Source: Nocardia coubleae NBRC 108252 (GTDB lineage: Bacteria > Actinomycetota > Actinomycetes > Mycobacteriales > Mycobacteriaceae). Taken from it: a stretch of DNA of 64,000 nucleotides. Location: positions 1,226,035 to 1,290,034 of the forward strand of contig NZ_BDBD01000011.1 in NCBI RefSeq assembly GCF_001612805.1, read 5' to 3'. The notes under the pieces are model-generated. The model had not been told where the DNA came from. It saw only the letters and a program-made list of their open reading frames with translations, and did no database searches. A program made the translations under genes and the position numbers. Position 1 is the first letter of the stretch. The number at the start of each line of letters is the position of its first letter. Positions 34,345 through 41,082 of this stretch are shown in pieces.

Positions 34345-35228
34345 CCTCTCCACGCGCGCAGTTTCTCCGGATTCCGCATGACCCAGATCCGGCTGATCCG
34401 GTCGTCGACGATGTCGAACGAGTAGACCGAGATGACCTTCCCGTCGGCCTCGGCGACCAGACCGAGCTGCCCGTTCACCATGCGCTCCACCAGCACCACC
34501 GTCGACAACCGCGTGCCGATGTGGATCCACGTCGTCGCGATCTCACTGCTGCCCACCAGCGGCTCCAGGAAGGCGGGGACCAGCCCGCCGCTGTCCGCCG
34601 TCGCGACCGCGGCCGGGTCGAGCAACCCGACGAGCCCCTCGATATCGCCCGCCTCCCAGGCCCGTTTGAAATTCCGCACCACCTCGGCGCGTGCGGTTTC
34701 GGGTGGGCGCGGCGAGGTGTCGATGCGACGGCGGGCGCTCGAGGCGAGCTGACGGCACGCGGCCGGAGTGCGCCCCACCACCTCGGCTATTTCGGCGAAG
34801 GAGTAGCGGAACACGTCGTGCAACACGAAGGCCACCCGCTCGGCGGGGGTCATGGAGTCGAGCACGACGAGGAAGGCCATGCTGATCGACTCGTCGAGCG
34901 TCACCCGGTCGGCGGGGTCGGGCGCCGCGGTACCGCCGAAGAAGTCGGAGCGGCCGGGGACGGGTTCCGGAATCCATTCGCCCACATAGCGTTCCCGGCG
35001 GGCGCGGGCGGAGCCGAGCAGGTCGAGACAGATGCGTCCCGCCACTGTCGTCAACCAGGCGCCGGGCGTGGTCACCTCGGCGCGACGCTGTTCGCTCATC
35101 GCGTACCAGCGCGCATAGGTCTCCTGTACCACGTCCTCGGCCTCGGCCAGCGATCCGAGCAGCCGGTACGCGAGATTGAGCAACTGGCGGCGCTCACTCA
35201 TCACCTCGGACAGGTGGGGGTCGGTCAT
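34341..35228 (-). CDS. ECF41/SigJ-type sigma factor with SnoaL-like C-terminal domain
   Basis: 295-residue extracytoplasmic-function sigma factor. Sigma region 2 is LLNLAYRLLGSLAEAEDVVQETYARWY with TTVAGRICLDLL, then the ECF41 linker motif W-(L/I)-PEP in YVGEWIPEPVP, and region 4 (DSMTPAERVAFVLHDVFRYSFAEIAEVVGRTPAACRQLASSARRRI). A SnoaL-like domain of about 110 residues follows, ending in RNPEKLRAWRG, the NPDKL-like tail motif of ECF41. This domain regulates activity in place of an anti-sigma factor. GAGGAG precedes the ATG by six bases. The divergent flavoreductase is the likely target gene. Confidence 0.93.
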   Translation of the reverse strand: MTDPHLSEVMSERRQLLNLAYRLLGSLAEAEDVVQETYARWYAMSEQRRAEVTTPGAWLTTVAGRICLDLLGSARARRERYVGEWIPEPVPGRSDFFGGTAAPDPADRVTLDESISMAFLVVLDSMTPAERVAFVLHDVFRYSFAEIAEVVGRTPAACRQLASSARRRIDTSPRPPETARAEVVRNFKRAWEAGDIEGLVGLLDPAAVATADSGGLVPAFLEPLVGSSEIATTWIHIGTRLSTVVLVERMVNGQLGLVAEADGKVISVYSFDIVDDRISRIWVMRNPEKLRAWRG

Positions 35229-35327
35229 GATCGGCTCCTCGCGGTCGGTTCCCTCACCATGACCGACGAAACAGCGACCCGATCTGTGAGGGCCTGACAT
35301 TTCCGGTGTCCGCGTCGTCGGAAGGGC

Positions 35328-36311
35328 ATGATCAGAATCGGCATCATTCTCGGCAGCACTCGATCCAACCGCAACGGAGTCCAGGTCGCCCGGTGGGTAC
35401 TGGATTCGGCGTCGCGACGCGGCGACGCCGAATTCGAGCTCGTCGACCTGCGCGACCACCCGCTCCCGCACTTCGACGAGACGTCGCCCCCGATGTTCGG
35501 CCCGTCGGAGAACGAACACACCCGCGCCTGGGCTGCCCGGATCGCGCCGTTCGACGGGTTCGTCATCGTCACCCCCGAGTACAACGGCGGCATCCCCGGC
35601 GTCCTGAAGAACGCCCTCGACCACGCCTTCGCGGAATGGACCGACAAGACCGTCGCCTTCGTCGGGTACGGCGTCAACGGCGGCGCCCGCTCGGTGGTGC
35701 AGTTGCGCACCGTGTGCGGGACGCTGGGGATGGCCGACATCGGCCATTCGGTCTCGATCGGCGTACTCACCGATTTCGAGAACGCCACGACCTTCGTCGC
35801 GCGCGAGCACCACGACCTCGCGTTGCGCAAGACGCTGGAACAGCTCGTCGCTTGGACAACAGCCCTGGCGCCGCTGCGGCGGCCTGCCGACGAAACCGCC
35901 GAGATCCGCGCACAGATCGACCGGCTGGTCGAGTGCCTGCGGCACAAGGACCTCGACGGTATCGGCGCGCTCTACACCGACGACGCTGTCTCGTTCGATA
36001 TCGAGCCGCCCCTGCAACACCGGGGCAGGGCTGCGAAGCTGGAGAACTGGGCGCGAGTGTTCCAGGTGTTCGACACCCTGAGCTACGAGTTCCGCGACCT
36101 GACCTTCACGACCGGCACCGACGTGGCGTACGGGCACGGTTTCGGCAGGCTGCGCGGCACGCTGCGCGACGGCACTGTCACCGACGGCATGTGGGTGCGC
36201 GCAACGCTGTGCCTGCGCAAGGTGAGTGGCAGCTGGTTGATCGCCCACGACCAGGTCTCGGTGCCGCTCGATATCCCGAGCGGTAAGGCGCTCACCGACC
36301 TGGAACCCTGA
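35328..36311 (+). CDS. NADPH-dependent FMN reductase fused to a SnoaL-like domain
   Basis: 327 residues. Residues 1-185 are a flavodoxin-like FMN reductase: IGIILGSTRSNRNG (FMN phosphate loop) and TPEYNGGIPGVLKNALDHAFAEW. Residues 195-320 are a SnoaL/DUF4440-like cone (IDRLVECLRHKDLDGIGALYTDDAVSFDI, AYGHGFGRLRG, GSWLIAHDQVSVP). The fusion is unusual; the divergent ECF41 sigma factor ends in the same kind of domain, so both could respond to a related ligand. GGAAGGGC precedes the ATG. Confidence 0.9.
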   Translation: MIRIGIILGSTRSNRNGVQVARWVLDSASRRGDAEFELVDLRDHPLPHFDETSPPMFGPSENEHTRAWAARIAPFDGFVIVTPEYNGGIPGVLKNALDHAFAEWTDKTVAFVGYGVNGGARSVVQLRTVCGTLGMADIGHSVSIGVLTDFENATTFVAREHHDLALRKTLEQLVAWTTALAPLRRPADETAEIRAQIDRLVECLRHKDLDGIGALYTDDAVSFDIEPPLQHRGRAAKLENWARVFQVFDTLSYEFRDLTFTTGTDVAYGHGFGRLRGTLRDGTVTDGMWVRATLCLRKVSGSWLIAHDQVSVPLDIPSGKALTDLEP

Positions 36312-36315
36312 CGGC

Positions 36316-36783
36316 TCAGCCGCCGGCCGCGGCGCGGCTCCTGCCGACGGCCAGGTCCGACAGCCGGTCGAGGGTTTCGCGGTTGCGTGGGGTCAGCAGC
36401 AACTCCTGCGCGGCGCGTGGGACGAGCTTGCCCGGCCCACGCACCGCCAGTTCCCCCATCCGCACCTCGGTGGTGGCCGGGGCGACCTCGCGTAGCTCGA
36501 AGCGGATGACGGCCGCACCCATCGGCCACAACCGCGCGTCGAGTTCCAGGGTGTGCGGTGCCTCCGATGCCCGCACCTCGGTGGTGTCCTCGATGACGAG
36601 CGGCCACGGCCCCACGCTGTGGTGGATGCGGGTGCCGACCGCGGGCCAGCCCTTGTCGACGCGGCGGATGTGCGAGGCGCCCACCACCCACCCCGAATAC
36701 GACCACCCGTCGGCGAGCACCGCGAAGACGTCGTCCACTCCGGCGGGCACGGTGAGTTGCACCCAGATCATGTCGTCGTGCAC
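36316..36783 (-). CDS. SRPBCC family protein
   Basis: 155-residue polyketide cyclase/START-like hydrophobic-pocket protein: IWVQLTVPAGVDDVFAVLADGWSYSGWVVGASHIRRVDKGWPAVGTRIHHSVGPWPL is the diagnostic start, and the C-terminal helix contains LLTPRNRETLDRLSDLA. GTG 36783 has a GGAGGAG site just upstream; ATG 36771 is the alternative. It begins 8 bp after the zinc-ribbon gene on the same strand, so it is probably in that operon. Function unknown. Confidence 0.85.
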   Translation of the reverse strand: MHDDMIWVQLTVPAGVDDVFAVLADGWSYSGWVVGASHIRRVDKGWPAVGTRIHHSVGPWPLVIEDTTEVRASEAPHTLELDARLWPMGAAVIRFELREVAPATTEVRMGELAVRGPGKLVPRAAQELLLTPRNRETLDRLSDLAVGRSRAAAGG

Positions 36784-36791
36784 GGCTCCTC

Positions 36792-37025
36792 CTACACGCT
36801 GTCGACGAGGGCGTCGTGCCCGGCGCGGCGGGCACAATTGGCGCAACAGAAGACGGTCTGTCCGGCCTCGACCCCGTGGCCGAGAACCCGGCATCCGCAG
36901 TGCGCGCAGTCCGGGGCGAGCTTCGATGCCGCGCATTCGATGCTGTCGAATGTCCAGCTCTGCCCGTCGCGGCTCACGGTGAACGCGCGAGCGTAGTCGT
37001 TGCCACACGTCTCACAGACGGCCAT
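36792..37025 (-). CDS. Small Cys-rich putative zinc-binding protein
   Basis: 77 residues. Cys pairs in VCETCGN, DCAHCGC and FCCANCARRAGH, plus IECAA, look like a treble-clef or MYM/TRASH-type zinc site; the DGQSWTFDSIECA segment before them resembles the TRASH pattern. ATG 37025 has AAGAGGTGA upstream. A weak stress-type promoter (GGTT-N15-GGGTAA) lies 36 bases before the start. Forms an operon with the SRPBCC gene. Role unknown. Confidence 0.85.
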   Translation of the reverse strand: MAVCETCGNDYARAFTVSRDGQSWTFDSIECAASKLAPDCAHCGCRVLGHGVEAGQTVFCCANCARRAGHDALVDSV

Positions 37026-37060
37026 GCTTCACCTCTTTCGAATCGGTGGACAGCGGGCGC

Positions 37061-37085
37061 TTACCCGGTGTCGCCGAACCGAACC
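37061..37085 (-). promoter_or_regulatory. Weak SigF/SigB-type promoter of Cys-rich protein gene
   Basis: Minus strand GGTT (37085-37082), 15 nt, GGGTAA (37066-37061). The -10 core GGGTA and spacer are as in the other copies, but the -35 is off consensus. Confidence 0.4.
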
Positions 37086-37169
37086 GACCTTCTGGTTGAA
37101 ATCCCGCGAAACGGATATTCGCCAGTCACAGAGTTTCTGTGCCCGAACCGGTGAAGGTGGGTGGTCGAC

Positions 37170-37583
37170 ATGTCCGGACACAAGTCGAACAAGGCGACGA
37201 TGCCGTCGGACATCTCCGACCACAAACCCTTCTTCGACCGTTTCGCCACGGCAGCAAGCAATTTCGCGTCCAAGGCGTGGTTCTTCGCGGCCTGTCTCAC
37301 GCTGGTCCTGGTCTGGGCACCCTCGGTCTTCCTGTTCCCCAGCATCGACACCTGGCAACTGGTGATCAACACGGTGACGACCATCGTCACGTTCCTACTC
37401 GTGGCGTTGCTGCAGAACACCCAGGCCCGCAATGACGACGCCACCCAGCACAAGCTCAACGCGCTCGCCGCGGGCCTCGCGGCGCTCATGGGTGAGCTGA
37501 GCAACGAGTATCCGGCGCTGGGCAGGGAACGCGAGGAACTGTCCGATGCCGTGGGGCTGGAGGATCGCGAGAGCAGCGAATAG
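37170..37583 (+). CDS. Low-affinity iron permease family membrane protein
   Basis: 137 residues. The Iron_permease family core is FFDRFATAASNFASKAWFFAACLTLVLVWAPSVFLF and INTVTTIVTFLLVALLQNTQARNDDATQHKLNAL, with two or three membrane helices and a helical cytoplasmic tail. The Q-N-x-Q-x-R-D-x-x-A motif is the family hallmark, though iron transport is shown for the yeast Fet4 group rather than these short bacterial proteins. ATG 37170 follows a GAAGGTGGG site; GTG 37161 is too close to it. It converges with the DUF6328 gene. Confidence 0.88.
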   Translation: MSGHKSNKATMPSDISDHKPFFDRFATAASNFASKAWFFAACLTLVLVWAPSVFLFPSIDTWQLVINTVTTIVTFLLVALLQNTQARNDDATQHKLNALAAGLAALMGELSNEYPALGREREELSDAVGLEDRESSE

Positions 37584-37584
37584 C

Positions 37585-38079
37585 TCAGTCCGTCTGCGGC
37601 CCGTTCCGATAGACGAGCGGCTGGATCACCCACAGCCCGAGGAACGTGATCGAGGCCACCACCCCGGCGATGATGCCCGCAGCCGTCCCGGCGACCACGT
37701 CGAAGATCAGCACCGCGATGCCGGTGAGCGCGACCCCGAGCAGGGCGATACCGGCCAGCGCGAGCCGGTGCGCGCCGGTGACCAGGGCATCGAGGCGGTG
37801 CCTGCGGAACAGCAGCCGGTGCAGCGCCACCGGGGCGACCAGCAGGGCGGTCGCGGTGATCGACGCGGTGACGACGACGAGATACACCACCCGTAGTTCT
37901 GTGCTCAAGGCGTCGAAATGGGACTGGAACGGCAAGGTCAGCAGGATGCCTGTGAGCACTTGCACACCGGTTTGCAGCACCCGCAGCTCCTGCAGCAAGG
38001 AGGCCCAGTTGCGGTCGAGACGCTGAATGGTGTTCTCGCCACGCACCCGCCGATTCCATTCGGCGTCATCGTCGTCCAT
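37585..38079 (-). CDS. DUF6328 membrane protein
   Basis: 164 residues. The N-terminus RVRGENTIQRLDRNWASLLQELRVLQTGVQVLTGILLTLPFQ is the family mark, followed by four membrane helices (LRVVYLVVVTASITATALLVAPVALHRLLF and two more). Function unknown; members appear with stress genes in actinobacteria. ATG 38079 has GAGGAG upstream. A strong stress-type promoter lies 42 bases before the start and is back-to-back with that of the KGG protein. Confidence 0.85.
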   Translation of the reverse strand: MDDDDAEWNRRVRGENTIQRLDRNWASLLQELRVLQTGVQVLTGILLTLPFQSHFDALSTELRVVYLVVVTASITATALLVAPVALHRLLFRRHRLDALVTGAHRLALAGIALLGVALTGIAVLIFDVVAGTAAGIIAGVVASITFLGLWVIQPLVYRNGPQTD

Positions 38080-38120
38080 CACCACTCCTCGTCGCCCGGG
38101 CCGCTGCCCTCTTCGCGCGC

Positions 38121-38145
38121 ATACCCGGCACACACCGCCCGAATC
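38121..38145 (-). promoter_or_regulatory. SigF/SigB-type promoter of DUF6328 gene
   Basis: Minus strand GATT (38145-38142), 15 nt, GGGTAT (38126-38121). Confidence 0.6.
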
Positions 38146-38167
38146 CCGCCACGACCGGCGTACCCGT

Positions 38168-38192
38168 GATTGAACGGCCTACGGCCGGGTAG
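38168..38192 (+). promoter_or_regulatory. SigF/SigB-type promoter of KGG stress protein gene
   Basis: GATT (38168-38171), 15 nt, GGGTAG (38187-38192). Only 22 bp separate it from the divergent copy that serves the DUF6328 gene. Confidence 0.6.
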
Positions 38193-38257
38193 TGCGACGG
38201 TGTGGTCGAGAACAACGGCCACATGCCAGAAGACCAGACGACACGAGGAGGGCATCC

Positions 38258-38458
38258 ATGCCTGACCCGAACAACCCTGGACAGTTCGGCAACCGAAACG
38301 ACACCCAGGAGCAGGCGGCCCGTGGCGGCCATGCCAGCAGCGGCAGCTTCGGCGATCGCAATTCCGCCGACCCGCGCGAGGCAGGCCGCAAGGGCGCCCA
38401 GGCGCAGCCCACCGAGGCCAAGCGCGAGGGCGGTCAGCACAGCCACGGCGGCCGCTGA
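38258..38458 (+). CDS. KGG-domain general stress protein
   Basis: 66 residues, disordered and hydrophilic, with repeats of the stress-induced KGG type (AARGGHASSGSFGDRNSADPREAGRKGAQ). Related to Bacillus GsiB/YciG and plant LEA-like hydrophilins that protect during desiccation or starvation. GAGGAGG precedes the ATG by six bases. It is a single-gene unit between its own stress-type promoter and a strong terminator. Confidence 0.88.
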   Translation: MPDPNNPGQFGNRNDTQEQAARGGHASSGSFGDRNSADPREAGRKGAQAQPTEAKREGGQHSHGGR

Positions 38459-38472
38459 CTCTCTGCTACCGA

Positions 38473-38503
38473 CCCCGGGCCTGGCACGATGCCGGGCCCG
38501 GGG
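38473..38503 (+). terminator. Intrinsic terminator after KGG gene
   Basis: 13-bp GC-rich stem with one G-T pair (38473-38485 with 38491-38503) and a 5-nt loop. Confidence 0.7.
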
Positions 38504-38529
38504 TGTCCCCGGCGAAAGGTGGTGGCCTG

Positions 38530-39342
38530 ATGACCGCCGAGATCTCGGACCTGCTGCAGACGCTGACCCGTGTGGTCAACACCCTGCACGACAACGGCAT
38601 TCGCTTCGCGGTGGCCGGTGGCTGCGCGGTGTACGCGCACGGCGGTCCGGCCAGCGATCACGATGTGGACATCTTCCTCCGTGCCGAGGACGCCTATGCC
38701 GCACGGGACGCGTTGGCGGCCAAGGGCTTACGGCCCGTCGACCCGCCGGAGAACTGGCTGACCAAGGTCTATGACGGGGAGATCCTCGTCGACCTGATCT
38801 TCCGCACCAACCATCGCACCGTCGACGACGAGCTGCTCGACCGTGCCGAGTCGATGTCGGTCGGCCCGGCGACCGCACCGGTGCTGCCCGCCACCGACGT
38901 GCTGGTCGACAAACTCATGGTGCTCGACGCGCACCGTCTCGATTTCACCCGCCTGCTCGAGGTCGCCCGCGCCCTGCGCGAGCAGATCGACTGGGGCCGG
39001 GTGCACCGCGACACGGCCGAATCGCCTTACGCGCGGGCATTTCTGGGACTGCTCGACGACCTCGGTGTCTACCACGTGCCACCCGTGCCTGCCGCCGAGC
39101 CACCGCAGTACGTGGTCGCCAACCTGCGCCGCGCCTTCGCCGAGGATCCACGGACCGCGACGATGAGTGTGCACGTGACGCTGCGTTCCGATGTCGTCGT
39201 ACTCACCGGCGAGGTCGCCGACGAACAGAGCAGGCAGGCGCTGGAGGCGGTGCTGCACGAGCGGATCGGTGACCTGCGGGTCCACAACGACGTGCGGGTG
39301 CGCAGACTCGCCGAACCGGCCGAACCGGAAGTGCTGAGGTGA
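38530..39342 (+). CDS. Nucleotidyltransferase-BON domain fusion
   Basis: 270 residues. The N-terminal domain (about 1-160) is a minimal nucleotidyltransferase: RFAVAGGCAVYAHGGPASDHDVDIF with the catalytic D-x-D, then ILVDLIFR as third acid. Residues 200-265 form a BON domain (VANLRRAFAEDPRTATMSVHVTLRSDVVVLTGEVADEQSRQALEAVL), a module that usually binds membranes or lipids. ATG 38530 is used. The fusion is unusual. It is in an operon with a metallophosphoesterase (5-bp gap) and a 51-residue protein. A toxin-antitoxin or AbiEii-like role is conceivable for the domain class but there is no antitoxin-like partner. Confidence 0.82.
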   Translation: MTAEISDLLQTLTRVVNTLHDNGIRFAVAGGCAVYAHGGPASDHDVDIFLRAEDAYAARDALAAKGLRPVDPPENWLTKVYDGEILVDLIFRTNHRTVDDELLDRAESMSVGPATAPVLPATDVLVDKLMVLDAHRLDFTRLLEVARALREQIDWGRVHRDTAESPYARAFLGLLDDLGVYHVPPVPAAEPPQYVVANLRRAFAEDPRTATMSVHVTLRSDVVVLTGEVADEQSRQALEAVLHERIGDLRVHNDVRVRRLAEPAEPEVLR

Positions 39343-39347
39343 GCGGG

Positions 39348-40079
39348 ATGCGAGTAGCGGCGGTAGGCGATGTGCATCTCGGCGCGGATTCGCGTGGTCG
39401 GTGCAGGCCGGTGTTCGAACGGCTGCCCGAGCACGCGGATGTGTTGCTGCTCGCCGGTGACCTCACCCGCCTGGGCACCATCGAAGAGGCGGAGGTGGTG
39501 GCGAGCGAGTTCGGCGATCTCGACGTCCCGGTCGTGGCGGTGCTCGGCAATCACGACTATCACAGCGACCGCGAGCAGGAGATGAGCGCGCTGCTGTCCG
39601 CGCACGGCATCACCGTGCTCGAGGGCACCTCGACGGTGCTCACCATCGGTGAACGCACGCTCGGCATCGCCGGAACCAAGGGTTTCGGCGGCGGGTTCGC
39701 AGGCAAGTGCGCGAGCGCGTTCGGCGAACCGCAGATGCGCGAGTTCGCGACCCACACAGTCGAGCTCGCCGAACAGCTCCACACGGCGCTGAGCAGGCTC
39801 GACACCGACGTGACCATCGCGCTCACCCACTACTCGCCCGTGTCGGACACCCTGCACGGCGAGCCGCCGGAGATCTACCCGTTCCTCGGCTCCTACCTGC
39901 TCGGGGAGGCGATCGATGCGTGCGGCGCCGACCTGGCGGTCCACGGTCACGCCCACGCGGGCACCGAACGCGGCACCACCCCGGGCGGAATCCGGGTGCG
40001 CAATGTCGCCCAGCCGGTGATCGGCACCGAATACGCCGTCTACGACCTGGCGCCCGCCACGTCGTCGGCATACATCTGA
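39348..40079 (+). CDS. Calcineurin-like metallophosphoesterase
   Basis: 243 residues. All five metal motifs are present: GDVHLGAD, LLLAGDLTRLG, AVLGNHDYH, TIALTHYSP and VHGHAHAGTE. It should hydrolyse a phosphodiester or phosphomonoester in the cytosol. ATG 39348 is chosen with GGTGA five bases upstream; GTG 39339, which overlaps the preceding stop as GTGA, is also possible. The operon partner is the nucleotidyltransferase-BON gene, so the two could add and remove a nucleotide-type modification; that is inference. Confidence 0.92.
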   Translation: MRVAAVGDVHLGADSRGRCRPVFERLPEHADVLLLAGDLTRLGTIEEAEVVASEFGDLDVPVVAVLGNHDYHSDREQEMSALLSAHGITVLEGTSTVLTIGERTLGIAGTKGFGGGFAGKCASAFGEPQMREFATHTVELAEQLHTALSRLDTDVTIALTHYSPVSDTLHGEPPEIYPFLGSYLLGEAIDACGADLAVHGHAHAGTERGTTPGGIRVRNVAQPVIGTEYAVYDLAPATSSAYI

Positions 40080-40091
40080 AGGAGGATTCTC

Positions 40092-40247
40092 ATGGTTTCG
40101 CAGGACACTATCGCCCAGCTACGCCAGGACATCACCACGGCCGCCGACGCGGGCGACGAGGTAACGGCGCAGCGTCTGCGCCGGGAACTGTCGGAGGCAC
40201 TCGCGGCGGCGGGCCGCGACGATCAGGACGACCCGGCCGGTCCGTGA
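40092..40247 (+). CDS. 51-residue acidic helical protein
   Basis: ATG 40092 has GGAGGA five bases upstream. The product is MVSQDTIAQLRQDITTAADA continued by an amphipathic helix (VTAQRLRRELSEALAAAG) and an acidic tail. No family recognised. It follows the phosphoesterase by 12 bp and is probably cotranscribed. Its last 25 bases overlap the 3' end of the convergent membrane-protein gene. Confidence 0.6.
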   Translation: MVSQDTIAQLRQDITTAADAGDEVTAQRLRRELSEALAAAGRDDQDDPAGP

Positions 40248-40516
40248 CCGCGCTGCGACCGGACGGTCGCCGCACTCCAGACCACCAGCCAACCGGACGC
40301 CGCCATGTAGAGGGCATAGGCGGAGATGACCAGTTCGGGCCCATAGTTGGCGAACCAGTCGCCGAGGCGAAGCAGCGCGATCAGGCCGAGGCCGACCAGG
40401 AACATGCCGAGCACGAGGCTCGGGAGCGCCAGCGGGGCGATGGCGTCGTCGGTGACGCGGCGGTCACGCCTGGTAACTGACAGGTTGCTGTTCGATTCGA
40501 AGTAGATGCTGCTCAT
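40223..40516 (-). CDS. Small membrane protein of unknown function
   Basis: 97 residues. A basic N-terminal segment (SVTRRDRRVTDDAIAPLALPS) is followed by two membrane helices: LVLGMFLVGLGLIALLRLGDWFA and LVISAYALYMAASGWLVVW. ATG 40516 has GGGAG about nine bases upstream; an upstream Met at 40552 is less likely. Family not recognised. A long AT-richer regulatory region with a perfect CRP/GlxR-type site begins directly upstream and may control it. Confidence 0.7.
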   Translation of the reverse strand: MSSIYFESNSNLSVTRRDRRVTDDAIAPLALPSLVLGMFLVGLGLIALLRLGDWFANYGPELVISAYALYMAASGWLVVWSAATVRSQRGHGPAGSS

Positions 40517-41082
40517 AGTCACGAGCTCCCTTCCGGACGGCCGTCCCGACACAGCCGGTAGGTCAAACCACGCAGGTGGCGCACGCAGTGATCACAAACG
40601 GTTAACGTTCAGCAATACCGAGCGTGCCAGGTCTAACCGGAGGATAACAGACCATGTGATCTGGGTCACATCGAATGCGTGTTCGACACGAAGCGATAAC
40701 GGTTGTTACATTTCCCAGGAATAGGCGTTCGAACTGGAATAGTCCGACAATTCTGGACAATTGCCCAACAAGCCGACAATCATGTGATTTATAGAACCGT
40801 TATAGCCTCTGAGGTGCGTAAACGTTCCCCGAGACAGACAGCGGAGCGGTTTGTGACCGGACCGAGTCGGCGACACCCGAATCAGGGGCCATTTCGTGTC
40901 GTGCACACGCGCGCGACATACGGGTGCGTTCGAGTGTTTGAACGGCGCACGTTCGGCTATCGTCCATCCAGTTTCTTTTCGATGCTGCTGGATCGTTCGT
41001 GTCGCTTCGCCGAATCATGTGCCGCGTGAGGATCCACGCCTCGTGATTCGGTGACCCTCTCAAACGAAGGACGCCGGTCACC
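40517..41082. other. 566-bp gene-free regulatory stretch
   Basis: Markedly more AT-rich than the surroundings and without a credible coding frame. It contains a perfect CRP-type palindrome (40655-40670), the 9-bp inverted pair ATAACGGTT (40696-40704) / AACCGTTAT (40795-40803), GTTCGAAC at 40728-40735, several GAAC/GTTC pairs at 40929-40954 and a hairpin ATCCAG/CTGGAT (40966-40971, 40988-40993). A GGTGACC/GGTCACC pair (41050-41056, 41076-41082) brackets the ribosome site of the acetyltransferase. An untranslated RNA could be encoded here. Confidence 0.5.
40655..40670. promoter_or_regulatory. CRP/GlxR-type binding site
   Basis: TGTGATCTGGGTCACA is a perfect TGTGA-N6-TCACA palindrome, the consensus of the cAMP receptor protein family (GlxR in corynebacteria, Cmr/CRP in mycobacteria). 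It is 139 bp upstream of the minus-strand membrane protein and over 400 bp from the acetyltransferase. Confidence 0.75.

Noticed and set aside
35295..35319. ECF41-type promoter (TGTCACA/CGTC) upstream of the flavoreductase
   Set aside because: TGACAT with CGTC at a 12- or 15-nt spacing is present, but it deviates from the published pattern in both -35 bases and spacing, so I do not annotate it.
40925..40945. LexA (SOS) box
   Set aside because: TTCGAGTGTTTGAA is only an imperfect palindrome and lacks the actinobacterial TCGAAC-N4-GTTCGA pattern; no damage-response gene is adjacent.
40703..41029. A 108-codon plus-strand open frame in the gene-free stretch
   Set aside because: No ribosome site at its ATG, unusual codon use for this genome, and the region is AT-rich and full of inverted repeats.
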